Shown here piece after piece: positions 59,601-62,401 of a DNA stretch of 64,000 bases. The position numbers were made by a program, and so were the translations under genes. The number at the start of each line of letters is the position of its first letter. The stretch's first letter is position 1. The DNA is from Amphritea japonica ATCC BAA-1530 (GTDB lineage: Bacteria; Pseudomonadota; Gammaproteobacteria; Pseudomonadales; Balneatricaceae): contig NZ_AP014545.1 in assembly GCF_016592435.1 (NCBI RefSeq), positions 3,294,693-3,358,692 on the forward strand, read 5' to 3'. A model generated the notes under the pieces. The model was not told the DNA's origin. It saw only the letters and a list, made by a program, of their open reading frames with translations, and ran no database searches.

Positions 59601-62322
59601 CAGACGCTGTACCTTTGCCCCAATTATTAGCAAATGTATAACTATTATTACCTTCACCGCCAATCAGTTTCTCAATATACGGGAAGCTATCGGTCGCCGC
59701 CGTTAAAGTGTTCGACCCTCCCGTTACTGTCAAAGCAGCAGAACTAATCGCCAGCGTCAAATCACTGGTCGCAGCAGCGATAGCACCAACAACGGGGGAA
59801 GTCTGAGCCTCCATTCCGGCAAAGCTGATAGTGTCACTACCCTCTTTACGCAGCTCCGTTATAGTATCCGTGCCCCAGGCATCTGAGACGTAGTAAGTAT
59901 CATCGCCCTGATTACCAACCAAGGCATCAATACCCCCGGCACCGGTAATAACATCATTGCCTTTACCACCGACCAGCGTATCTGCACTCGCATCTCCGAT
60001 CAGGTAATCATCGCCACCCATTCCCGACAAAGTAGTGCCGCCTGTTGCCACATCTAGCAGGTCTTGTTTTGTACTACCAACAACTTCAAATACACCACTG
60101 CCCGTAGCTGTAACCGTTCCAGTAACGCCCGGAATAGCCGTTGAATTAATCAGGTCAACGGTCTGATTAAACTTACTGTAATCAAGAACATTAGTGCCTG
60201 TTCCGCCGGTGATATTACCCGGCAGGTTCGCGCCAGCCTCGAAAATAAAATAGTTGGTTCCGGTACCTGCGATAATATTATCGACAAACTCAACAATGGC
60301 GCGATGACCACCAGTACGAGTGGCTACATCTGCCACCTCAACGGTACCATTCTTCTTTATGGTGAAATAAAGGTCAGTGGAAACCGCTGCAAAATTCAGA
60401 TCGACTGTCGCACCGATAGTTGCGTCTACGACTGTCTTAGTTGCCCAACTGTTAGCAAAAGTAAAAGTATTAGCACCTTTACCCGCTATCAACTTTTCAA
60501 TGTTATCCACACTGGACAGAGTCTGCCCGCTACCGGTAATCGTAATACCGGTACTGGCAATTGAATAATTCAAAGCCGAAGTGATAGTTTTGAAACTCAG
60601 CGCATCAGAACCGCCATTCAGCAGCTCTGTGATGGTATCTCCACCCCAGGCAGTACCTGAAAAGTGGTAGGTATCATCACCAGCGCCACCGACAAGCGTA
60701 TCAGCACCGTCACCACCGTACAGATCATCCGCACCCAAACCGCCGGTCAGGTTATCGGCACTATCACTGCCTCGCAGGATGTCGTCACCCTTGCCTCCAA
60801 CTGCCTGCTGAATATTTTTCACTCCACCCACAGCAAAGCCATCGATAGAAGAAGCGCGTCCTGTTGTATCAGCAGTACCTACAGAGAAATCAATTGCCGC
60901 ATCACTTGTATACGCATTCGACGCAGAGGTGTACTTCAGTATATTAGTTCCAAGCCCTCCATCGATGTAACCCTTAAGCGTTGCACCTTTCTCAACGATG
61001 AAAGTATCGCCCTGCTTACCACCAATAATATTTTCAACATTTGTTGCCGATATTTTCACGCCTGAAGCGTTACTCACATCAATCCGATTACCGGATTTTA
61101 TTGTAATCGTCAGCGCTTCATTTATAGCGGACAGGTCAAGGGTATCGTTGCCTGCAGCTTTGCTTTCAGTTACCGTAATTTTTGCAGTCGGTAGCGTTGT
61201 AGAGGTGATTTTATATACGTCATCACCTTTAAGACCTGTAGCAGTACCACTAATCAGCTGGACAGTATCGTTACCATCAGTACCTGTAGTATCCAGAGAC
61301 CCCAGCATCGCATCACTGATAAAGGCAGACGTTTCGATCTGACCCACTGACTGCTCAAGATCCCAGTCAGCACCCGATGCGTTGCCGGTGTCATCATTAG
61401 ATGCAGCCACATCCGCGCCCGTAAGCACTGATAACTGCTCAATAAAAGCGATACCCTCAGCATCGGCAGCAACATCACAGCCATACAACAACAGATCGCC
61501 ATCGGCTGCCAGGGCATTACCCCAACGTTTTAGCTGTTGTTGGCTCTGGCGTAATTGCTGATTATTTAACTGAGTATTACCCAGGAACAAAGCACCCGCC
61601 GAACCATGGCTTAACAAGTGAATCGCAGCAACATCATTAAAATAATCAAGAATTGAACTGATCTGCTCTATACCGTCTTGCTCAGCATCCAATACGAATA
61701 CTTTTACATCACGATCAGCGTTGAAACGGATCTGCTCTTCAACAGAGAGACCAATTAACGCAGTAGCAGGCTGTTCTGAATCTGCGCTATCAGCGGCGGG
61801 GGAAGCCGTCAGCTGCAGATTAACATCACCACCATTAACCACGTCAACAATCTGTTTTACATCTTTTTCAGAACTATTAAACAGTTCACTTACTACTGAT
61901 TCTAGCTGCGGAACGGCGGCATCCAGAATAACGATCTCTTTAGCCTGAACCAACTGGGCTAAGTACAGCAACTCGGGGGATAGTTCTGTAACTTGATCAG
62001 TGGCTTCAGTCGCCGCGGTCTCTTCTACTTCTGTAGGCTCTTCAGCCAGCGCTGCATCAGCTTCAGCAACAAGCCCTTCAGCCAATCGTGTAAGCGAATC
62101 GTCAACCGCAATAGTTTGAGGCTCAAACTCACCTGCGCTTAGCGTATCCAGCTGTAGTTCTGACTCTATAACCTCCGTACCTTCCGGTTGCTGAAGATCA
62201 TTCGCGGTAATGCCTAAATCGGCCGAAAGAAGCACCCGATTTTCTAATGCCTCTAGCTGAAGATTCTGTTTTTTCTTTGACGCCTTACGCGCCTTTTTAC
62301 CCTTACCAAAAAACTTGCTCAT
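32695..62322 (-). CDS. Giant LEPR-XLL/DUF4347/RTX-type exported protein (9875 aa)
   Basis: A single open frame of 29.6 kb encoding roughly 1 MDa. Residue 1-22: very basic. Residues 23-34: LEALENRVLLSA, a LEPR-XLL-like motif. Residues 128-335: DUF4347, with SHG (His239) and YGC (Cys282), a possible His/Cys pair. About 345-1440: Ca-binding RTX-like repeats (GGxGDDxLxGG types). About 1440-2950: long D/L-rich non-repeat region. About 3000-7000: mixed beta modules and RTX patches, including two related copies of one module. About 7280-7970: long helical segment. About 8000-9640: dense RTX-like GDNG repeats, including a 0.72-kb tandem repeat. About 9690-9875: acidic Pro/Glu linker, two Cys in a DADGN loop, a short hydrophobic stretch and a basic tail. 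No LapA-type C-terminal signal, LapG-type retention module or Sec signal peptide is evident. Most likely a giant surface adhesin or secreted scaffold. Confidence 0.88.
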   Translation of the reverse strand: MSKFFGKGKKARKASKKKQNLQLEALENRVLLSADLGITANDLQQPEGTEVIESELQLDTLSAGEFEPQTIAVDDSLTRLAEGLVAEADAALAEEPTEVEETAATEATDQVTELSPELLYLAQLVQAKEIVILDAAVPQLESVVSELFNSSEKDVKQIVDVVNGGDVNLQLTASPAADSADSEQPATALIGLSVEEQIRFNADRDVKVFVLDAEQDGIEQISSILDYFNDVAAIHLLSHGSAGALFLGNTQLNNQQLRQSQQQLKRWGNALAADGDLLLYGCDVAADAEGIAFIEQLSVLTGADVAASNDDTGNASGADWDLEQSVGQIETSAFISDAMLGSLDTTGTDGNDTVQLISGTATGLKGDDVYKITSTTLPTAKITVTESKAAGNDTLDLSAINEALTITIKSGNRIDVSNASGVKISATNVENIIGGKQGDTFIVEKGATLKGYIDGGLGTNILKYTSASNAYTSDAAIDFSVGTADTTGRASSIDGFAVGGVKNIQQAVGGKGDDILRGSDSADNLTGGLGADDLYGGDGADTLVGGAGDDTYHFSGTAWGGDTITELLNGGSDALSFKTITSALNYSIASTGITITGSGQTLSSVDNIEKLIAGKGANTFTFANSWATKTVVDATIGATVDLNFAAVSTDLYFTIKKNGTVEVADVATRTGGHRAIVEFVDNIIAGTGTNYFIFEAGANLPGNITGGTGTNVLDYSKFNQTVDLINSTAIPGVTGTVTATGSGVFEVVGSTKQDLLDVATGGTTLSGMGGDDYLIGDASADTLVGGKGNDVITGAGGIDALVGNQGDDTYYVSDAWGTDTITELRKEGSDTISFAGMEAQTSPVVGAIAAATSDLTLAISSAALTVTGGSNTLTAATDSFPYIEKLIGGEGNNSYTFANNWGKGTASGKTYYANKITIDDTNTAVAKSGTLNFSAVTSDLVFTLTESAGVTTVTVTTVVDGKQYKVIATGIENITGGTGKNTFVFKGAATVPGVLTGYSGAGSAILDFSDYASAVNVSLSAASNVDAATANSSTLIKTITNVNDLIGSDFADTLTGDGEVNTIEGGDGIDTISGEGGADILKGGAGDDVMTGGAGNDTLIGGSGADDMQGGLNDDTYSEDSSWVSLGLGKTDTIIDNDGNNILDLSAINKDLQVTFAAPSSGTGTNVSVAVELPIATKNKINISGADANWDIKTGGGDETVTVTSGALFNGDLDTGAGVNTLDYYNGTDGSNGYKTAVTVDLSADQATGFGVITGIRDVYGSDTDGGDTLTGDDQNNTFFVGRWTDASGNEHTIDGGTGDNTVSFDNFSAVDLYVDLSVLDAGNTFSSAYKDNDTGNLIAKLSNIVNLIGGGGADQLIGDDNANRLEGGAGADILEGGLENDVLVGGGDNDTLRGGDGDDTYLFASGWGQDDIEEALDKGKDVLDFAGVAENITVNIGRQNANAIDIDAAVKNAISISDGGVGAAENKVDLAAATGGDSRSQGFNVEKFTGLKETDALEQANVTLTADMQDQLIAGLEAFKGVVENAATLTELTSLLDFQVPLIGGDNTLAALLSPTAANTDAVIAELKATIVAELDLRIAAMKSVFWLGDLSANDTNDSDTDTLLGLTDDGLVTGNKLFSITPNTRLLEVGSSFDLASTTQSLGLDLGSTLSQIPGLDVDLSPNVTATAGMAFAVGLVETTSQTTPEYYIADPALSFDVSIFDDELYAGMDLGLIKAAIGGPDAADPKGELALDLGLALSTDGIISSGVLSTATLDTLLSLEIDTDTGVVADLPVVVDTTALGIDLPTLPVISLSTPTLPSLGSLSDLADFFTANLNWELPDLSDILDLGNISIEQLLSMLSDGLGFLVDNFDFNLKIPGIDLSLDDIFGKLPGINGIDDLFTDLRGLLDGLVDADFGLQGLEQWLNDQLAGLMPTWPTINLPSFDLGWDGFNLDIDFDFDLDLDDILGSLSLPFNLDLADLGLDDLGLGDLANAININADGELAIDAELDMAFDFQVAFKEYAKALIGDSATDIQSYIYLGDNTGINLDASIAGNDLNAQATIDMPGVIPDIGFVIAGGAALASANANVGLNASSDGRYSLRQLSSAAFNASASGEATIDLPIFLGITDAGVGFLPMGGTEGDFNGDGYADNLLHASFGFGISNTGGFTTDDLMVVKPGFGGFGLLQWLDNPQNLLNGLNGFFDGIDDLADSIASIEIPLIGGEQFISMADSLRDMRTSVMGTGSDGGLQDILQGMIDRNESQVSSVILGALRQELYEGLKGIDNKYLSFVTAILDDNGEKQYAEDGKILTKQPQSADDIQLLLNSEGELTFNLMFGGTLIGDRLEFNSDGNLVAWDGNQQFVYDSQGAKIVGDTNIDVVNSVLDPVGLPIDFSVGLPGLGLDADADINTTMDYLMGLGLGLSTTDGVFLDTSGINESGEEIAVDIVAELDTGNGSITGTLGFLQMDLTGVASLMGHLGVDLTGGGDGRLTLGETLGLAINANAVASADVQATASTIFDFLPSMSTGIEYEQVLDASWNPDTGAAFELGDPDVWLRDVELDAGSIMGSFLGESLSIIKEIIEPMRPVIDLLTMELDLGIAKLMMIDMAYLKLPAKTVDTAKKVIQIIKSTIEFIDAMDSIGGIINFGDFHLTGNFLEDPDSQVTESETGANRAGPTGGNSSTQTAAAGPDQKGLAEGPVKRFRLPILEDPATALGLITGKPVDLFWYDLPDLDLEFTYKKTYPVYPGLNVGIIGSVGVETFFDFGFDTSGFIEFQESGYATSEIWRIMNGFYLDDHGLENTANDLDEVVLSALLGAIASLGVGGLVEAGVMGGIEATIGFDLNDKLTQFDNGDPIGDGKFYGSELIDRISHGPQCLFDVHGTLTLFLDVFLWIGVDLGFSEITIFEATERFVDILLAEFSWECVHAAPERIAEKTGDVLELKYYGDDSAGAHAYTVKQLNNEDTANWTIETLFREGFLDFDYYTSTELSALSTRLTSFDGEDILVVSTGQRVEVYRASEIKKITTQGTSSDDHYRISNVDEYVTDIDLSTAGGSDLIEINLDDKDTVADAINGITINSGSGNDIITVNGGVNDIIAGNIVIDAGSDDDRVKVSAAIVANIIAQGGSGNDSLRLDGEQHNYSFFGAFGGNGRDTIMGGDNTDFIYGDSTLDLLQVNAFIAAATSAAAATGAPNATGTTLAGVQAQSAANKGGADVLLSYGGKDYVEGGDETVAIVYSNKSDDAVVSVGTYFGSYDPDLHNKVISVYYNADGTPLAMDHYMADGTLTAVGLAAQALDPESIVLLNRHGDLISTGDGDDTVFAGKGFDSLNGGKGANYVDAGMGNDVIDALESSGIVKAGAGDDVVEWLYEPGTTLSVDGGSGTDRLSATLVDQNDVATDQGVYIYDSNGDAVLAVDSAPGLTPKTLDTVKASDANNTTDTLDHITLTGVEALTLAMENGADTLKIDDVIGTDLTSIDVDAGSSQEMMYLADRDAENNKYGSRANNYLQFLPYAPEGSSVTLTYMDQDITVSSYTAAGIAAALNTALGLSESQKIKADDLNLGSYGNQNRWILDLADIGLEVDPNANYELFSLTNNGTVTLADTAVANSGLNAQQADYFYRASLASGDYKYDPVTGDPLLTSHFIPADPATGTQEIEIGQGLDRVTLYVGYQNDAGINYGLGSANTVQVYSWMNASQVQAVIDTNAAFNGITVTDLAATVDGAWSFTGATDSLAYSYETQDHNGVLYSIEDTQVIETFYRATSFSAGTVDYLFNGTEPVVAVESLLTGDNLDWAEWMAGSTLMYGTESVSLATVGAFVAEAQLATNPDYSKATAALQAILNDFSAVGDIKLVQTVTNDEPSWAISERVTPTEAVTYSIDKNADYLFYNGSYQVFDLSGTDAEDLLNVSSVINELTGRDVVVTDDGSNWVFSVPSELERPMQSSTGATPTPVGSYVYTFAHAIGAQITTASLSYGGGTAEIIDLSGDDASDQVNVNAAFAALGLGQANISIVNGKWQITFDSALAQSLEITHAGATETTTDISTYVGETLVNVTNKQFDLTLDQSSGLVEIYTQMVENRASSTQSEADVRAEIEALTNVVASTITITDTDPAAGVSWQIRYATLQSVDLTSTTAAAIITEIETNDAISVGDVSVVDDGSGNWTISFATSENGMQVAAYSALAGDLTVELPWQSYTLTSDELIFDRAAAETMQDTEQFIVPAMVGVTGVTLSIKTPGSTVNSIAVSDVQDSAVLKSAFETLTGATAVVVTAENGGWRVDLGQTLGVDQYFEFSGTRSSGGATTVQVSNAFQQNIQQELSIPQGFDTYELTYGNGTTQQVTYAQLLDGSAFNLAAGHIAAIGDTPSADQVVVTEFVDPDGAAPDTVLHIRMDVADPSLAAIDYFNFVLKPVYDSAAKAIGGVSSTENVSLMKVVEQLQQNGEWTTMMDGGIAAVFDIDTNTNSTGEFLSAFQVIERQVPRQILKDVWEINDAGVAVKTNTQDWFLDPRIITDESVDSISIYGSDSSNVNDRFVVGNEIINRGVENLEQINFDVMQVTHTHDGVDNDGVVITLRNLSLDAGISEDINDTVNIDARGGNDTLLAGNVPNRPDVVEGKDVLLSRVVDELTLSGGSGNDQIVGSLFVDKIDVGDGVNRVTGGEGVDTFINSGTGVSENTLIESFGISDSVFVLTDTSLSITFDQKRMEEDENGDYELITDRPTEIESDANGNGISLFDNFYLYGSAYNDKFSIGNFTKQAVLDGTEGGDEYTITLSGTVSGSSNVRVVDSGQGIETDSVILQGSDSDDTIQLDAEVSTADYELELSGESVTFGYNSLTAVVDFTTIERGVEADGITPKALTDQQKRDHIESQLEALDGINDVTASGDGSTQKPWRVSLVDVTDTSLALTVTSSGDALTGINTAYVQRLTPGAANSLLAGAPDIDAMFDNPVNKSQIFNRISGTAANNESFSLNYHNTSVAFTYDAGSSLSYTEQLLVALQSIDSSAQLVGLGTEQDPWMLTFNSTATDAVDSQGNYYLLTLTGVDAAQFTNPADIADAAAQTRASGDLAAGDFQRVYYNYTTERVSIHGRGGDDTFISDNTAAAVKVYGDQGNDNFLVGRVLKTKMVSITVGEGAEAHQVQVQIVDNADTDGDGIGDGITAGVSYNASFYGGSGDDYFEVNHNVGELQLYGEAGDDTFFLKAHKVERDSEVVEDEGGKITTGAGDDEGYVDEKDKDILLDYIENNRVEIFGGAGFDTVVIAGTALADDFYIYTDNDGQQYLYGAGLKLENIDSIERLALVTGSGDDQVWLYGLDEGLSLMLNMGSGDDKLHLGGAQQEFEVTYPAASASYTVTQKLLQEVLTNTDIVTDNISLVRREDGEMTAGEKIAAFQAFYDKWYPEGADSSKVSISPEHWNLLEANVAAALYHFANAIDNTDTYIYNPYAERVTHLWLWTHWHDNYDASKVPFTSQSEINKFTAYETDTAAIRALLDNTTPLGNLNSGTSGNNNFYASLVNGTAPKMQSALPIEGVLELMSGNYIWLDAYRDGGFGQLSVDDLLYDEFLSVAVDYALAGDLIHVHEGDLDAHGDNDILGDSVLTTQVQHNGNMPHVEGVGDKWHMDRPIENNFSGGDLLADLLALFYKVEALNDVAYNQVETYSAVETEGLATYRFDKLPERTETRYMAESYDLSRIAGVVRVAGAAGDDTVYVNAESSAAGVALTADLEAKTLSLGDFTFSATPPENLIVAAVQARIAAALAASETPLQSDLELIAAYDESVVVAQLEADIAAGNSVTPVEQALVDTYNPATLQSALERAYGPLVSAIEARVLAGETVTQNDLNLVDSYYYDAAHTISHSDLQDALVRAHKELDIGVLDRLLGTSTQPPVDQVTVNVSIDRVVPDATDPDGLFNRTLASVLTSISAQHTAITGIVWDSTSGTTLAADRSAWFDSVLDFANRGLDLIGQLPVGTTVPDEAKFSLTVLNAIINSTELADLKTLNGTAFDGLSAALNSLLSYITLDIVNTDNKTKDLDVIAESGLQVYLPSALGSVNGGVTTLDTYIAERSYRDDLWAQADVDLGNLYNSRLDIGSRAIGFLDRLVALPDENGNDSEAVALTTTGNADPTLVKIVTFGLLPDFPNLIVGEGDSATSSLATNKVEMLKEYVQQLNSLNGAYYTQSYYSVDGSGNKILSAVAINRVNGLVAGASALENNVYLTAATWNDYVTAVGQSGRVDQDFDDTTVKNLIEAAFDQAQRTDITAPVEDGTRVHLDNNGRIGYFDIQTVQDDDFFYLPSLIQIREDYSQSVTVTSAEGYAVSKANAYDVTYDTLTLSEAGQDLNYGFFMNSFENVELNLNTDSGEVADVNIGTTRYVEDITITTGSGADDLDINTDSALSTLIIDTHAGADKVDVGASGTASLTLTTEGGTDEVTLSQLFGNIDVKTGDDSDIITLFDDLAGTGAVVEIDGGDQGDKYIFTVAQGIVGGSLINLKDTGDDGADTLLYKGSSDLVNGDLIQLDIINARTLASFGAFGSKLGNEGEGLLISHFDDVAGDFAAATLDDTDALMAVEQSELSNSSNYQVLNYSTIEQVTVHLGAGNDKVISDDTSQEIDIFGGDGDDEFYIGSIVEAGEVSVEGRLIDIALEVTNGTSFEMNIYGGDDDDYFEVNHNKADIGLYGDKGNDTFFIKALLTINEDEDLVEIDNKTATLSGTSGEGSEADQKGNNDTRQVDVDSLVYVENANIKIDGGAGFDSVAIVGTALSDTFYIFTEVDPDTNETVQRIYGAGVKLRELLNIESIQVITGAGDDRVYVYGVDMGAVANLIINTGSGSDTIYFGGDTLEFDLNYPTRKRTDYASVGGYDSAGTASIAYGLDIELTETLDRVVPFEVVVPAHTLKKVVAAAPTLAGILNPVEIKDSEGWLDTVVFNNQEGADKLTFEARDLIRKEIDTDVTQINFPTTATNAVGETDLIAELNTLSTSAQDGIKEMVNDHLHNQITFDDRYTDTDADSATGQGLISRLSANAVAGTGLESITIAAGVSYAVFQNTLTDQDTISLARDQLATFLNGTGFTVNYDITNPSGTEPLYKIRDITRGLETLTFEGQYTETLKDGVTYYDLIGVSLITATTIDLELKAGYLKPVDITDPLNIKYWNEVRRDALNSVFMSDEKPRIYFEAPEEIKLNLNETQANTLTLNNDRFAGKLFVQGGGENDNFNVNAIAGQTFLRGGDGDDTFTVGQGTVDQINSELFMLGEGGDGDSVIVDSTDLTGSTDVEIVKSTVQHDLQQEKLSKVTNALELTVDDTTPEGAAENVLIGAELETESVAYAEEAALKVDAADLQAIAVQAANELGVSLEEALTATKNLYMQQIGLVDQVDGLIQDQQSILRSYLESTLAKYYNARQAVASKEAAVARLEASIERQADSAVQSIFSQWSLWNSQIQAPTSSWMTANHPGWSNWYLYFSVGNPQDFNANTVLAGYDKTAETLTLALKMRIYGDGITTGYKIGDGGWNALDQVLPTATSYVIPVNSYIAGKLANIESLKAQSLVANKQLETLRAELKGATAPLKSYFTNAAGTATSGLSSAELDAFFIAVKQRGITEATNDVIGNNAGVVSALNTIEQEITTTSNVALTALNDAIADAHALAIATGDIATKVDAVTTELTSLRSVLSATAGTADSWDKWVYLIRSQLEVDVQFTPETTELGNIRALWQAIPNAAGYTAATTFNGLSAPTWQDSLDLFDDTGFANVVSAYKLAQELAKDFTNYSDAKYTDYRAAYRNMLKFETAATYLENGFNFGDFKADYKANVDKLDTVIELLESIRLESQYKAQLVSLRADKQEIDAIVIHNTAIVSFFQERLNEANAAKATLLLPGSELLNDYTVTFNYFLGLSFTYTFDYSQDARYVAANNAIIEAQANLSKAQGNDDKALSDQAGLNAKITTIDNKLTAVQAVLTASSVDLDALKQTLDQQYKFLRNLSRVAITVLSETRANAAQDFEDTSSLVAEVLSYASTYTVTSAAGTPAGADPDSPYSSAVFTPGPSGNSVVATKTEWDSFEVLSLKNLNVGGIHADYNTIENFTLNLGGSLDTVSIKDSLGQSISEVTVNTGEGKDDITVGKSQNLNGIVGTVTIDAGTDASDNTLIIDDSEDLTNNKITMTNSNRSGYTSVTETSQGDINFRGNYGQADGSAGVNLKAGKGNDDITIAGVIADAHTLVEANEGDDDVTVTNTNTRALNSQTSLTIKGDLGDDVIDASQSGFGVTIEGNQGDDVIFGSAFDDNLSGNEDNDLIFGGLGADIISGDEGRDILFGDLASITLTLPPSGPQTVTVTVTSANVSEQDQQGIEYRYQYFRDGLLASLESTFAGGNVGNGDTITGGAGNDTLVGGAGQDVISDDSGNELVFGDHALITYLSGVTFALASVASRRSDEGDDDIITLLDGNNIVVGGSGKDTIRINVEEDQANPGSYIPTTVSSTDIVLGDNGQISWDNNEELASVSSSNTADGGADDIDLGNGTKTVIAGVGNDTVDTGINGTDRVIGDNGTITYAAGALRSMTSDAHADGGDDTLTLSGDVNQVIGGSGIDGITVNTATSTDHVLGDNGTMTYTGAKGSEQLTNMQSDLGEMGGDDTITLGSGDKIVIAGKGKDTVKTTVNSAGNRVVLGDEGEIAYDTSLNLETVKSTSTEGDNDILTLGGTNSNIVIGGVGGDDIDSGDSTDIVLGDNGQISWTNAELTSIASTDTADGGADDIDLGNGTKTVIAGVGNDTVDTGINGTDRVIGDNGTITYASGALRSMTSDADVDGGDDTLTLSGDVNQVIGGSGIDGITVNTATSTDHVLGDNGTMTYTGVKGSEQLTNMQSDLGEMGGDDTITLGSGDKIVIAGKGKDTVKTTVNSAGNRVVLGDEGEIAYDASLNLETVKSTSTEGDADILTLGGTNSDSNIVIGGVGGDDIDSGDSTDIVLGDNGQISWSDAELTSIASTDTADGGADDIDLGNGTKTVIAGVGADFIDAGEGQHRVIGDNGELTYSAGKLSNMTSTAGSEGGDDTVTLGDGNNQLIAGQGADIITTGAGTDQILSDNGNLVIDSTTQILRSANSVEDTLGGNDTLMLGDGDKVVIAGIGKDQVTAGNGNHHVLGDHGNLIYQVDGILQQAINNGTAGDADTIKLNQVASGDNVVIAGAGGDTVITGNGNDYILGDHGELNFVAGIITDGRSTNISQGGDDTVTLGDGDKLVIAGFGSDTVSAGNGDNRVLGDNGELLFDTDGTLRTIDTQDVLATTGGIDSIVLGNGEHIAMGGTHGDTLTSGTGEAILIGDNGTAIFAADGKRIQVTSELSSLGGDDVISATGGDNLVLGGVGHDGITTGAGADRIFGDNGQLDYLNGILNRTETTDTSASTGGIDTIEAGNGDNIVFGGSHGDDIDTGTGNSILMGDNGFVQLNVAGDQRVQVVSELSTLGGDDDINARGGNNLAFGSVGNDRIETAAGDDVIFGDNGVADYINGLGDTYKTTDITMDTSGNDTLISGAGADLIFGGLGDEVIYAGAGNDSVVGDLGEANFNTEDSDPTTLDQIFSKNSEIGGADEVHGGDNNDVIIGGAAADKLEGGDGDDFISGDGGLAIFADGKLISAEASELFIGGDDVLGGGAGNDIMFGGFGSDIFFGNLSEDAMIGEYGRALIDTSVTGFENGVSVIRLGQGKLDLIASTQFSLYDDSPDITEVEPFKLQKSSLAALSVVGFRINSESESESAIYVEDETAHRSAAPLEDTKGDPENPGDEACLDADGNVIVCSVDESAEAPKPETSDELPQVEPQVEPEAIEEEPEAPEEGAEQLPADGSAEDNIEESAQVGTAAAIAALAGWKLASGERSSVGKLSTKGFSELRHKQRRVKRWDEATQRFIETKEVGSASGKDWLQALKNTTKH
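35440..37015 (-). repeat. Near-identical 717/723-bp tandem repeat in the giant gene
   Basis: Two adjacent copies, 35461-36183 and 36184-36900, plus about 115 bases of a third. Spacing of the shared anchor GATCACTGTTTTAGT is 723 and 717 bases, explained by a six-base (two-codon) indel. Differences are a scattering of single bases, so the duplication is recent. Each copy encodes about 240 residues made of four GDNG-type sub-repeats. Confidence 0.93.
41870..42655 (-). repeat. Giant protein: module Y, related to module X
   Basis: About 260 residues with GAGNDKV, DDYFEVNHN, GNDTFFIKA, GFDSVAIVGTALSDTFYIFTE, RIYGAGVKL and EFDLNYP, colinear with module X (46370-47165). Confidence 0.75.
46370..47165 (-). 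repeat. Giant protein: module X, related to module Y
   Basis: About 260 residues: GRGGDDTF, DDYFEVNHN, GDDTFFLKA, GFDTVVIAGTALADDFYIYTD, YLYGAGLKL and EFEVTYP occur in the same order as in module Y at about 41870-42655. Protein-level similarity is clear and DNA-level similarity is low, so the duplication is old. Confidence 0.75.
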
Positions 62323-62401
62323 AGCAACGCCCCCGCGTTATATACAACTGCTATGCTCTTACCTGGAGTCAGGCAAAAACAGAAAAATAAAACTAATAGA
62401 G

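Noticed and set aside
32695-62322. LapA-type retention and LapG cleavage site in the giant protein
   Set aside because: No N-terminal retention module or TAAG-type site was seen; the N-terminus is basic with a LEPR-XLL-like motif and DUF4347.
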